Source: Micropterix aruncella
Taxonomy: Eukaryota > Arthropoda > Insecta > Lepidoptera > Micropterigidae
Assembly: GCA_944548615.1 (NCBI GenBank)
Contig: OX155967.1
Span: forward strand, 25,449,898 to 25,513,897
Reading direction: 5' to 3'
DNA: 64,000 bases
In this document: one piece after another, positions 42,939-55,561 of the stretch
Position numbering within the stretch: the first letter of the stretch is position 1
How the letters are laid out: every line of letters begins with the position of its first letter
Notes under the pieces: generated by a model
Databases searched by the model: none
Told to the model about the DNA's origin: nothing
The model's input: the letters and a program-made list of their open reading frames with translations, nothing else
Program-made: the position numbers and the translations under genes

Positions 42939-45900
42939 TTGAGAGCGGTGCTCAGGGCTATCCCTCGAAGCTCGCAGACTTGTACTGGTAGTCTCACTGA
43001 GGAGCTTATGCGGGCACTTGAAATAAGTCAGTTTATATTGGGACGAAATATATTTATTGAATTTTTAAATATGTACATTAATTGCTCTTCGTTCACCAAC
43101 GCACTTATTATTAATTATAAAAAGTATATATCACTATAACTATCGTATTATTACCGCGCGAACGCTCAGTTATAAGCTAGAACGTTTAGACGCGCGTGCC
43201 GCAGCTAATGCGTATAGCTGGAGAGAGTGAAAATATGGAAACCGGTTTAGCGCGCAATCGCGCCCACTATATCCGATTTTGCGTAAGCTATATCCTGAGC
43301 CAAGGCAAAAGGTGTTTCCTGCCTATCCTGCGCTATCGGGTCAACGACATCACCGAACCACTCTCTCCACCGCTCGCGTTCCACGTTGTTCCACCACCTT
43401 GCGGCGGCTTCGTCCTCGTACACCCGCTTCAGCCTCTCCTCTTCTTTCCGGTATTCTCGCAAAGCGTCGTCGTCAAACTTGGAAGCTGGATTAGCGCTGT
43501 TCTCAATGCGCCAAATCTCCAAGTCTGGATCAGATATTTTTTGAGGGTCCTCAACCTCTTCAACAGGTCCCTCAGGTTGCCCAGGGTCTGATCTCCCTGG
43601 GTCTAGTGAAAAACCGAGGCAAACTCCACCGGCACCTCGCCAATGCGTCCTTTACTTGATACCGACCACGTGACCTCGAGAGCAGCCTCACTCCCACCAT
43701 TGCCTCTCGCTACCTCGTTGGCGTTACCAATAACAACATCGAAGGGACCGTTCAATTCCGGGCACCACATTGTGGGGTCCATTATCATCACGGCACCATT
43801 CATGCTACCAAAGCTCTCGCGCGATCTCCATGCGTAGAGGGCTTTGCAACCTTCCTTCCTGAACATCTCAGGCGTAAAAACGCCCGCGTCCTTCATTCTG
43901 AATACGGTCTTTACTCTTTCACCTCCTTCGGCCACCCAAGCACCAAGGTACCTATCTTTCCAAACCGGAACGTCTCTAGGTATCGGACCAGCACTGTAAA
44001 ACAGCACTGGTTTTGTGTAGGATGTTTTCAAATATACGGCCATCTTCGTGGCGTACCATTCCCTCGGGTCAATGTTTATTGACATACTGCTGTGGAAGTA
44101 CGGATCGTGTTGTACTCCCATTACCAGTTCATTGTCAAACCCGGACATGACGCCAATGCCATAATATTTGTTTTCCGCTGGTTGCCGAGCCAAGATTCGC
44201 ATCAGGGTAAAACGGGCCATCTCCTCTGAGATGGCCCCAGTCTCCAGAAGGGAGAATACACAGACTCCGGCCTTGCCGAACTCCTTATGGGCCAAACAGT
44301 CACTGTTACCAGTGACAATAACAGCGGCCGCCAGAAGGGCGGCCACTCTAATGATTTTAATTAACAACATCTAAATTTTCAATAAAACTTAGTTAATTTA
44401 ATAGAATATAATTCACAAACAAGCTAAAACAGTAATAGTCACAAGCTCTAGTTGAATCCACTCCGCACTTTTATATCTTCCTGTCATCTCCTTGAGCTGG
44501 CCGTCGCGACGCCGGCGCAGCTTATCTGATTCGTCGCCGCTTAGTTACCCCCCTCGCACTGATCAATCAGCGTACATCGCCGACGCGAAATCCTCCCCAT
44601 CGGAGAGAGAGAGAGAGATGCCGCGCTACGACCCGCAGTCTATCTCTGTCCGACTTTCCGCCGAGCTATACAATGCTAGACATACGCGCGGGGGATCCGA
44701 TATAATGCTTTTAAAGACAGGACCGCAGACAGGTCCTTATACCACATTCCTCCCTCGATATTGAATTGGCATATGTTAATAATTGTACGTATTTATTATG
44801 ACCATTATTTTACAAAAACTACACTCGTCATATGTCATATTACCAACATAAATATTTTGTTACAATAGCCGCCCTGGCAGTATATCCGTAAGATATTGCC
44901 TTCTAGCAATAGGCCCACCATGTTGCTTTCTACTCCTCGACGAAGTTGACAGCCATCGACGAGGCAGCCAACCGGCTCGAAACCGCAGCATCACTCACCG
45001 TAACCGGCGTGGGAGCCGGGGCAGTAGCTCATACGATGGAGGAGGCTTCGGAGGTCGCTCCGCTTGCGGTGTCCGTCTTATCATCGTCCGTGAGCTGGTC
45101 ATTTCTCCTCTTAGTTGTCTGTGGAGGCGACCTCTTCTTCAGCTTCCTCCTCTTGCCGGTCCTGTCCGCAGCAGAGATATCCGCCCTCGGCGCAATCTCG
45201 AGTTGGAGGGTGGATGGGGGGGGTGGGGGCGATTTCCCGCCGCCCACCACAGCCCCTCTCACCCTCTCAAGCCCAGGGAGGGGCGGGAAGGCCCCAGCCC
45301 CTCTCCGGCGACGCCGGAACGGCAACCGCACCCGTGGGACCCGCCGTCGCTACTCTTCGCCTACCGGAGCAAGAGGGGGCGGGGGCCGGCGGGTCGGGAG
45401 GGTGGGCGACCGGGGGATGCGGGGCGACCTCCTGAAGGGATCGCCGCCACCGCCCGGGTCACTACTCGCCATCGGGGAAACGCGAGGAAACGCATTGTCA
45501 CACTGCTCACACGGGAATATTTAACGGAAAAATCCTCCAGATCCCTCACGGGACCGTCGAGCCCACGGGGCAAGGGCGCGCCCGCGCCCACGTAGACCAG
45601 GAGGTTCCCGGCAGCGGCGCGCGACACGGCCGCAGCTAAAAACTTAGCTCGCGAACGCCCCTTCATACTGCTCACAGCTAACAGCTCACACACCGCAGGC
45701 CTGCGCAGGCCCGCTGCGCCCCACAGTGGCGGCCGCTACCCCGGCGCGGAGCAGGGGCGATCGCCCTCAAGCCCCACCCAGAGTGCCACCCGCGGCACAC
45801 TCGCCAGCGAGGATGCCACAGAACACTTTCACTGACAGCTGTCAAAGTTTATCAATCTCGGAAATTCTCTTTTTTCCGGCCCTGTGGAAGAAACTTCGAC

Positions 45901-47175
45901 AGGAAACGAAACGTCAACAGTCCGGTCACAGGAAACAAAGTGAAAACACCAGAAAAACTGGTAAAAAAGACGGTGAAAACAACTACGAGGCGGAGAAGTG
46001 TTGCGAATGCGTGCGTCAGCGACGACTACCCAGCCCGAAGTCTATGTGCCGTCCCCCAAACCGCCCCTGCGGGCGCGTCCCCTGCCTGAGGACCTTGGTT
46101 AGGCCGTCCCCCACGAGACCACCCCATGACCTATACGTCTACATATCCCCTCACCAGCCACTTAGTCCCCCTGACATACTGTCTGTGTTTGGTAGCCTGT
46201 CTTCTTTAATCTTCAATTATTATTATTTGTGTTTCTTTTATTATTATTTTGACTTCTATTTTTATTCTGTGTTTGCATGCATTTCAATGTTAAAATTTTT
46301 ATTTGTAAATTTCGCTTGTATGCAATTGTTCGCTTGTATGCTTGTTTTTTTTTAAAACTGAATAAATGGGTTCTCGGGGTGGTACGGGTGGTGGCTACCT
46401 TTCTTTATCTCCCGCGCGTATACCCTTCTGGTACGCGCGGGGTGTCGTTGCATGACATCCCGGGCAGATAAGACGACCTCCGTCGTTATAACTGCCCGGG
46501 CGGTAGGTGGGTTCTCCACCCTCACCTGCCGCCTTGAAACCACTAAAGTAGCTGCTCTTAGAACAAATTGAAATCAAAGTGAGCTATGTCACGAATCTTA
46601 AGGGCTTGCATATGGCAGCCAGATTTCTGCTACTCGGCCAAATCGTTTGAAAAATTTGCCAACCCTCACCGCGCGTAATGCTAAACAAAGGCATTTGCCG
46701 AGACATCCCTCTGCTAACTCCCCTCGCACCCTACCTCCGCATTGCGCTGTCGCTCGAGAGTGCGTCTAACGTTCTCTCGGTATACTGTGCTCAAACACTA
46801 GTGCTGAACTAAAAAAGCTAGACGGTGAGTGAAAGGTGAGAGCGGCAGGCGGAGATTGGAGAAAATATGCTAGCCAACGGCTAGTCTAATATAATGAATT
46901 AAACATACAAATGTATCTTACTTATTCCGACTTTTTATTAAAAATCTTTGACGGTCTTGTCTTGGGGACTCTCGGCTTATTAACTCTCGGAGTCCTCTAT
47001 GGTCGCGATATCGGCTGGACACAAAGCTTTTTTGGAGCGAGCGTCCCACCCGATACGCTGTTATTGCAGATTATTCTGGGGTCCGGTAGACTAATGTGGA
47101 CTGTAATTGATGGTTAAATAATTACCAGACCCCCGTGTCCTTAGGGATTTCTTGACCTCCGGTCCGTAGGCCAAA
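42939..47175. repeat. Tandem unit 11, long form (L)
   Basis: 4237-bp copy matching unit 5 at a constant offset of 26,174 bp, with the same 2-bp deletion in the downstream exon. Components: gene 43603-44370 with exon 43247-43602, hairpin cluster 46411-46533, 68-codon frame 46911-47117. Confidence 0.97.
43603..44370 (-). CDS. Secreted-protein gene, unit 11 copy, intact first exon
   Basis: Full majority-type frame; the downstream exon (43247-43602) has the alternative-end deletion. Confidence 0.68.
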   Translation of the reverse strand: MLLIKIIRVAALLAAAVIVTGNSDCLAHKEFGKAGVCVFSLLETGAISEEMARFTLMRILARQPAENKYYGIGVMSGFDNELVMGVQHDPYFHSSMSINIDPREWYATKMAVYLKTSYTKPVLFYSAGPIPRDVPVWKDRYLGAWVAEGGERVKTVFRMKDAGVFTPEMFRKEGCKALYAWRSRESFGSMNGAVMIMDPTMWCPELNGPFDVVIGNANEVARGNGGSEAALEVTWSVSSKGRIGEVPVEFASVFH

Positions 47176-50100
47176 TTGAGAGCGGTGCTCAGGGCTATCC
47201 CTCGAAGCTCGCAGACTTGTACTGGTAGTCTCACTGAGGAGCTTATGCGGGCACTTGAAATAAGTCAGTTTATATTGGGACGAAATATATTTATTGAATT
47301 TTTAAATATGTACATTAATTGCTCTTCGTTCACCAACGCACTTATTATTAATTATAAAAAGTATATATCACTATAACTATCGTATTATTACCGCGCGAAC
47401 GCTCAGTTATAAGCTAGAACGTTTAGACGCGCGTGCCGCAGCTAATGCGTATAGCTGGAGAGAGTGAAAATATGGAAACCGGTTTAGCGCGCAATCGCGC
47501 CCACTATATCCGATTTCGCGTAAGCTATATCCTGAGCCAAGGCAAAAGGTGTTTCCTGCCTATCTCCTGCGCTATCGGGTCAACGACATCACCGAACCAC
47601 TCTCTCCACCGCTCGCGTTCCACGTTGTTCCACCACCTTGCGGCGGCTTCGTCCTCGTACACCCGCTTCAGCCTCTCCTCTTCTTTCCGGTATTCTCGCA
47701 AAGCGTCGTCGTCAAACTTGGAAGCTGGATTAGCGCTGTTCTCAATGCGCCAAATCTCCAAGTCTGGATCAGATATTTTTTGAGGGTTCCCAACCTCTTC
47801 AACAGGTCCCTCAGGTTGCCCAGGGTCTGATCTCCCTGGGTCTAGTGAAAAACCGAGGCAAACTCCACCGGCACCTCGCCAATGCGTCCTTTACTTGATA
47901 CCGACCACGTGACCTCGAGAGCAGCCTCACTCCCACCATTGCCTCTCGCTACCTCGTTGGCGTTACCAATAACAACATCGAAGGGACCGTTCAATTCCGG
48001 GCACCACATTGTGGGGTCCATTATCATCACGGCACCATTCATGCTACCAAAGCTCTCGCGCGATCTCCATGCGTAGAGGGCTTTGCAACCTTCCTTCCTG
48101 AACATCTCAGGCGTAAAAACGCCCGCGTCCTTCATTCTGAATACGGTCTTTACTCTTTCACCTCCTTCGGCCACCCAAGCACCAAGGTACCTATCTTTCC
48201 AAACCGGAACGTCTCTAGGTATCGGACCAGCACTGTAAAACAGCACTGGTTTTGTGTAGGATGTTTTCAAATATACGGCCATCTTCGTGGCGTACCATTC
48301 CCTCGGGTCAATGTTTATTGACATACTGCTGTGGAAGTACGGATCGTGTTGTACTCCCATTACCAGTTCATTGTCAAACCCGGACATGACGCCAATGCCA
48401 TAATATTTGTTTTCCGCTGGTTGCCGAGCCAAGATTCGCATCAGGGTAAAACGGGCCATCTCCTCTGAGATGGCCCCAGTCTCCAGAAGGGAGAATACAC
48501 AGACTCCGGCCTTGCCGAACTCCTTATGGGCCAAACAGTCACTGTTACCAGTGACAATAACAGCGGCCGCCAGAAGGGCGGCCACTCTAATGATTTTAAT
48601 TAACAACATCTAAATTTTCAATAAAACTTAGTTAATTTAATAGAATATAATTCACAAACAAGCTAAAACAGTAATAGTCACAAGCTCTAGTTGAATCCAC
48701 TCCGCACTTTTATATCTTCCTGTCATCTCCTTGAGCTGGCCGTCGCGACGCCGGCGCAGCTTATCTGATTCGTCGCCGCTTAGTTACCCCCCTCGCACTG
48801 ATCAATCAGCGTACATCGCCGACGCGAAATCCTCCCCATCGGAGAGAGAGAGAGATGCCGCGCTACGACCCGCAGTCTATCTCTGTCCGACTTTCCGCCG
48901 AGCTATACAATGCTAGACATACGCGCGGGGGATCCGATATAATGCTTTTAAAGACAGGACCGCAGACAGGTCCTTATACCACATTCCTCCCTCGATATTG
49001 AATTGGCATATGTTAATAATTGTACGTATTTATTATGACCATTATTTTACAAAAACTACACTCGTCATATGTCATATTACCAACATAAATATTTTGTTAC
49101 AATAGCCGCCCTGGCAGTATATCCGTAAGATATTGCCTTCTAGCAATAGGCCCACCATGTTGCTTTCTACTCCTCGACGAAGTTGACAGCCATCGACGAG
49201 GCAGCCAACCGGCTCGAAACCGCAGCATCACTCACCGTAACCGGCGTGGGAGCCGGGGCAGTAGCTCATACGATGGAGGAGGCTTCGGAGGTCGCTCCGC
49301 TTGCGGTGTCCGTCTTATCATCGTCCGTGAGCTGGTCATTTCTCCTCTTAGTTGTCTGTGGATGGGGGGGGTGGGGGCGATTTCCCGCCGCCCACCACAG
49401 CCCCTCTCACCCTCTCAAGCCCAGGGAGGGGCGGGAAGGCCCCAGCCCCTCTCCGGCGACGCCGGAACGGCAACCGCACCCGTGGGACCCGCCGTCGCTA
49501 CTCTTCGCCTACCGGAGCAAGAGGGGGCGGGGGCCGGCGGGTCGGGAGGGTGGGCGACCGGGGGATGCGGGGCGACCTCCTGAAGGGATCGCCGCCACCG
49601 CCCGGGTCACTACTCGCCATCGGGGAAACGCGAGGAAACGCATTGTCACACTGCTCACACGGGAATATTTAACGGAAAAATCCTCCAGATCCCTCACGGG
49701 ACCGTCGAGCCCACGGGGCAAGGGCGCGCCCGCGCCCACGTAGACCAGGAGGTTCCCGGCAGCGGCGCGCGACACGGCCGCAGCTAAAAACTTAGCTCGC
49801 GAACGCCCCTTCATACTGCTCACAGCTAACAGCTCACACACCGCAGGCCTGCGCAGGCCCGCTGCGCCCCACAGTGGCGGCCGCTACCCCGGCGCGGAGC
49901 AGGGGCGATCGCCCTCAAGCCCCACCCAGAGTGCTACCCGCGGCACACTCGCCAGCGAGGATGCCACAGAACACTTTCACTGACAGCTGTCAAAGTTTAT
50001 CAATCTCGGAAATTCTCTTTTTTCCGGCCCTGTGGAAGAAACTTCGACAGGAAACGAAACGTCAACAGTCCGGTCACAGGAAACAAAGTGAAAACACCAG

Positions 50101-51324
50101 AAAAACTGGTAAAAAAGACGGTGAAAACAACTACGAGGCGGAGAAGTGTTGCGAATGCGTGCGTCAGCGACGACTACCCAGCCCGAAGTCTATGTGCCGT
50201 CCCCCAAACCGCCCCTGCGGGCGCGTCCCCTGCCTGAGGACCTTGGTTAGGCCGTCCCCCACGAGACCACCCCATGACCTATACGTCTACATATCCCCTC
50301 ACCAGCCACTTAGTCCCCCTGACATGCTGTCTGTGTTTGGTAGCCTGTCTTCTTTAATCTTCAATTATTATTATTTGTGTTTCTTTTATTATTATTTTGA
50401 CTTCTATTTTTATTCTGTGTTTGCATGCATTTCAATGTTAAAATTTTTCATTTGTAAATTTCGCTTGTATGCAATTGTTCGCTTGTATGCTTGTTTTTTT
50501 TTAAAACTGAATAAATGGGTTCTCGGGGTGGTACGGGTGGTGGCTACCTTTCTTTATCTCCCGCGCGTATACCCTTCTGGTACGCGCGGGGTGTCGTTGC
50601 ATGACATCCCGGGCAGATAAGACGACCTCCGTCGTTATAACTGCCCGGGCGGTAGGTGGGTTCTCCACCCTCACCTGCCGCCTTGAAACCACTAAAGTAG
50701 CTGCTCTTAGAACAAATTGAAATCAAAGTGAGCTATGTCACGAATCTTAAGGGCTTGCATATGGCAGCCAGATTTCTGCTACTCGGCCAAATCGTTTGAA
50801 AAATTTGCCAACCCTCACCGCGCGTAATGCTAAGCAAAGGCATTTGCCGAGACATCCCTCTGCTAACTCCCCTCGCACCCTACCTCCGCATTGCGCTGTC
50901 GCTCGAGAGTGCGTCTAACGTTCTCTCGGTATACTGTGCTCAAACACTAGTGCTGAACTAAAAAAGCTAGACGGTGAGTGAAAGGTGAGAGCGGCAGGCG
51001 GAGATTGGAGAAAATATGCTAGCCAACGGCTAGTCTAATATAATGAATAAAACATACAAATGTATCTTACTTATTCCGACTTTTTATTAAAAATCTTTGA
51101 CGGTCTTGTCTTGGGGACTCTCGGCTTATTAACTCTCGGAGTCCTCTATGGTCGCGATATCGGCTGGACACAAAGCTTTTTTGGAGCGAGCGTCCCACCC
51201 GATACGCTGTTATTGCAGATTATTCTGGGGTCCGGTAGACTAATGTGGACTGTAATTGATGGTTAAATAATTACCAGACCCCCGTGTCCTTAGGGATTTC
51301 TTGACCTCCGGTCCGTAGGCCAAA
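47176..51324. repeat. Tandem unit 12, short form, S1 left / S2-like right
   Basis: 4149-bp copy of the unit 6 mosaic type, 26,174 bp away from it. It differs from unit 6 by 'agaatataattc' instead of 'agaataaaattc' at ~48650. Components: gene 47842-48609 with exon 47525-47841, hairpin cluster 50560-50682, 68-codon frame 51060-51266. Confidence 0.96.
47842..48609 (-). CDS. Secreted-protein gene, unit 12 copy, intact
   Basis: Full majority-type frame; downstream exon 47525-47841 with the Gly-Asn linker variant. Confidence 0.68.
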   Translation of the reverse strand: MLLIKIIRVAALLAAAVIVTGNSDCLAHKEFGKAGVCVFSLLETGAISEEMARFTLMRILARQPAENKYYGIGVMSGFDNELVMGVQHDPYFHSSMSINIDPREWYATKMAVYLKTSYTKPVLFYSAGPIPRDVPVWKDRYLGAWVAEGGERVKTVFRMKDAGVFTPEMFRKEGCKALYAWRSRESFGSMNGAVMIMDPTMWCPELNGPFDVVIGNANEVARGNGGSEAALEVTWSVSSKGRIGEVPVEFASVFH

Positions 51325-54300
51325 TTGAGAGCGGTGCTCAGGGCTATCCCTCGAAGCTCGCAGACTTGTACTGGTAGTCTCACTGAGGAGCTTATGCGGG
51401 CACTTGAAATAAGTCAGTTTATATTGGGACGAAATATATTTATTGAATTTTTAAATATGTACATTAATTGCTCTTCGTTCACCAACGCACTTATTATTAA
51501 TTATAAAAAGTATATATCACTATAACTATCGTATTATTACCGCGCGAACGCTCAGTTATAAGCTAGAACGTTTAGACGCGCGTGCCGCAGCTAATGCGTA
51601 TAGCTGGAGAGAGTGAAAATATGGAAACCGGTTTAGCGCGCAATCGCGCCCACTATATCCGATTTCGCGTAAGCTATATCCTGAGCCAAGGCAAAAGGTG
51701 TTTCCTGCCTATCTCCTGCGCTATCGGGTCAACGACATCACCGAACCACTCTCTCCACCGCTCGCGTTCCACGTTGTTCCACCACCTTGCGGCGGCTTCG
51801 TCCTCGTACACCCGCTTCAGCCTCTCCTCTTCTTTCCGGTATTCTCGCAAAGCGTCGTCGTCAAACTTGGAAGCTGGATTAGCGCTGTTCTCAATGCGCC
51901 AAATCTCCAAGTCTGGATCAGATATTTTTTGAGGGTCCTCAACCTCTTCAACAGGTCCCTCAGGTTGCCCAGGGTCTGATCTCCCTGGGTCTAGTGAAAA
52001 ACCGAGGCAAACTCCACCGGCACCTCGCCAATGCGTCCTTTACTTGATACCGACCACGTGACCTCGAGAGCAGCCTCACTCCCACCATTGCCTCTCGCTA
52101 CCTCGTTGGCGTTACCAATAACAACATCGAAGGGACCGTTCAATTCCGGGCACCACATTGTGGGGTCCATTATCATCACGGCACCATTCATGCTACCAAA
52201 GCTCTCGCGCGATCTCCATGCGTAGAGGGCTTTGCAACCTTCCTTCCTGAACATCTCAGGCGTAAAAACGCCCGCGTCCTTCATTCTGAATACGGTCTTT
52301 ACTCTTTCACCTCCTTCGGCCACCCAAGCACCAAGGTACCTATCTTTCCAAACCGGAACGTCTCTAGGTATCGGACCAGCACTGTAAAACAGCACTGGTT
52401 TTGTGTAGGATGTTTTCAAATATACGGCCATCTTCGTGGCGTACCATTCCCTCGGGTCAATGTTTATTGACATACTGCTGTGGAAGTACGGATCGTGTTG
52501 TACTCCCATTACCAGTTCATTGTCAAACCCGGACATGACGCCAATGCCATAATATTTGTTTTCCGCTGGTTGCCGAGCCAAGATTCGCATCAGGGTAAAA
52601 CGGGCCATCTCCTCTGAGATGGCCCCAGTCTCCAGAAGGGAGAATACACAGACTCCGGCCTTGCCGAACTCCTAATGGGCCAAACAGTCACTGTTACCAG
52701 TGACAATAACAGCGGCCGCCAGAAGGGCGGCCACTCTAATGATTTTAATTAACAACATCTAAATTTTCAATAAAACTTAGTTAATTTAATAGAATATAAT
52801 TCACAAACAAGCTAAAACAGTAATAGTCACAAGCTCTAGTTGAATCCACTCCACACTTTTATATCTTCCTGTCATCTCCTTGAGCTGGCCGTCGCGACGC
52901 CGGCGCAGCTTATCTGATTCGTCGCCGCTTAGTTACCCCCCTCGCACTGATCAATCAGCGTACATCGCCGACGCGAAATCCTCCCCATCGGAGAGAGAGA
53001 GAGATGCCGCGCTACGACCCGCAGTCTATCTCTGTCCGACTTTCCGCCGAGCTATACAATGCTAGACATACGCGCGGGGGATCCGATATAATGCTTTTAA
53101 AGACAGGACCGCAGACAGGTCCTTATACCACATTCCTCCCTCGATATTGAATTGGCATATGTTAATAATTGTACGTATTTATTATGACCATTATTTTACA
53201 AAAACTACACTCGTCATATGTCATATTACCAACATAAATATTTTGTTACAATAGCCGCCCTGGCAGTATATCCGTAAGATATTGCCTTCTAGCAATAGGC
53301 CCACCATGTTGCTTTCTACTCCTCGACGAAGTTGACAGCCATCGACGAGGCAGCCAACCGGCTCGAAACCGCAGCATCACTCACCGTAACCGGCGTGGGA
53401 GCCGGGGCAGTAGCTCATACGATGGAGGAGGCTTCGGAGGTCGCTCCGCTTGCGGTGTCCGTCTTATCATCGTCCGTGAGCTGGTCATTTCTCCTCTTAG
53501 TTGTCTGTGGAGGCGACCTCTTCTTCAGCTTCCTCCTCTTGCCGGTCCTGTCCGCAGCAGAGATATCCGCCCTCGGCGCAATCTCGAGTTGGAGGGTGGA
53601 TGGGGGGGGTGGGGGCGATTTCCCGCCGCCCACCACAGCCCCTCTCACCCTCTCAAGCCCAGGGAGGGGCGGGAAGGCCCCAGCCCCTCTCCGGCGACGC
53701 CGGAACGGCAACCGCACCCGTGGGACCCGCCGTCGCTACTCTTCGCCTACCGGAGCAAGAGGGGGCGGGGGCCGGCGGGTCGGGAGGGTGGGCGACCGGG
53801 GGATGCGGGGCGACCTCCTGAAGGGATCGCCGCCACCGCCCGGGTCACTACTCGCCATCGGGGAAACGCGAGGAAACGCATTGTCACACTGCTCACACGG
53901 GAATATTTAACGGAAAAATTCTCCAGATCCCTCACGGGACCGTCGAGCCCACGGGGCAAGGGCGCGCCCGCGCCCACGTAGACCAGGAGGTTCCCGGCAG
54001 CGGCGCGCGACACGGCCGCAGCTAAAAACTTAGCTCGCGAACGCCCCTTCATACTGCTCACAGCTAACAGCTCACACACCGCAGGCCTGCGCAGGCCCGC
54101 TGCGCCCCACAGTGGCGGCCGCTACCCCGGTGCGGAGCAGGGGCGATCGCCCTCAAGCCCCACCCAGAGTGCCACCCGCGGCACACTCGCCAGCGAGGAT
54201 GCCACAGAACACTTTCACTGACAGCTGTCAAAGTTTATCAATCTCGGAAATTCTCTTTTTTCCGGCCCTGTGGAAGAAACTTCGACAGGAAACGAAACGT

Positions 54301-55561
54301 CAACAGTCCGGTCACAGGAAACAAAGTGAAAACACCAGAAAAACTGGTAAAAAAGACGGTGAAAACAACTACGAGGCGGAGAAGTGTTGCGAATGCGTGC
54401 GTCAGCGACGACTACCCAGCCCGAAGTCTATGTGCCGTCCCCCAAACCGCCCCTGCGGGCGCGTCCCCTGCCTGAGGACCTTGGTTAGGCCGTCCCCCAC
54501 GAGACCACCCCATGACCTATACGTCTACATATCCCCTCACCAGCCACTTAGTCCCCCTGACATACTGTCTGTGTTTGGTAGCCTGTCTTCTTTAATCTTC
54601 AATTATTATTATTTGTGTTTCTTTTATTATTATTTTGACTTCTATTTTTATTCTGTGTTTGCATGCATTTCAATGTTAAAATTTTTATTTGTAAATTTCG
54701 CTTGTATGCAATTGTTCGCTTGTATGCTTGTTTTTTTTTAAAACTGAATAAATGGGTTCTCGGGGTGGTACGGGTGGTGGCTACCTTTCTTTATCTCCCG
54801 CGCGTATACCCTTCTGGTACGCGCGGGGTGTCGTTGCATGACATCCCGGGCAGATAAGACGACCTCCGTCGTTATAACTGCCCGGGCGGTAGGTGGGTTC
54901 TCCACCCTCACCTGCCGCCTTGAAACCACTAAAGTAGCTGCTCTTAGAACAAATTGAAATCAAAGTGAGCTATGTCACGAATCTTAAGGGCTTGCATATG
55001 GCAGCCAGATTTCTGCTACTCGGCCAAATCGTTTGAAAAATTTGCCAACCCTCACCGCGCGTAATGCTAAACAAAGGCATTTGCCGAGACATCCCTCTGC
55101 TAACTCCCCTCGCACCCTACCTCCGCATTGCGCTGTCGCTCGAGAGTGCGTCTAACGTTCTCTCGGTATACTGTGCTCAAACACTAGTGCTGAACTAAAA
55201 AAGCTAGACGGTGAGTGAAAGGTGAGAGCGGCAGGCGGAGATTGGAGAAAATATGCTAGCCAACGGCTAGTCTAATATAATGAATTAAACATACAAATGT
55301 ATCTTACTTATTCCGACTTTTTATTAAAAATCTTTGACGGTCTTGTCTTGGGGACTCTCGGCTTATTAACTCTCGGAGTCCTCTATGGTCGCGATATCGG
55401 CTGGACACAAAGCTTTTTTGGAGCGAGCGTCCCACCCGATACGCTGTTATTGCAGATTATTCTGGGGTCCGGTAGACTAATGTGGACTGTAATTGATGGT
55501 TAAATAATTACCAGACCCCCGTGTCCTTAGGGATTTCTTGACCTCCGGTCCGTAGGCCAAA
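51325..55561. repeat. Tandem unit 13, long form, unit-7-like left / unit-3-like right
   Basis: 4237 bp. The left part shares private variants with units 7 and 15 ('ccactccacac' ~52852, 'aaaaattctcc' ~53917, 'ccggtgcgg' ~54128). The right part matches L units 3, 5 and 11 ('tttttatttg' ~54682, 'ctaaacaaag' ~55067, 'gaattaaac' ~55282), so an exchange lies between ~54130 and ~54680. The gene copy (51991-52758) has a nonsense codon; exon 51674-51990, hairpin cluster 54797-54919, 68-codon frame 55297-55503. Confidence 0.95.
51991..52758 (-). pseudogene. Secreted-protein gene, unit 13 copy, nonsense mutation
   Basis: A T-to-A change on the plus strand at 52672-52674 ('cttatggg' to 'cctaatggg') turns Lys29 into TAG, two codons after the predicted signal-peptide cleavage site. 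Reinitiation at Met51 would give 205 codons without a leader. The downstream exon 51674-51990 is unaffected. Confidence 0.75.
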
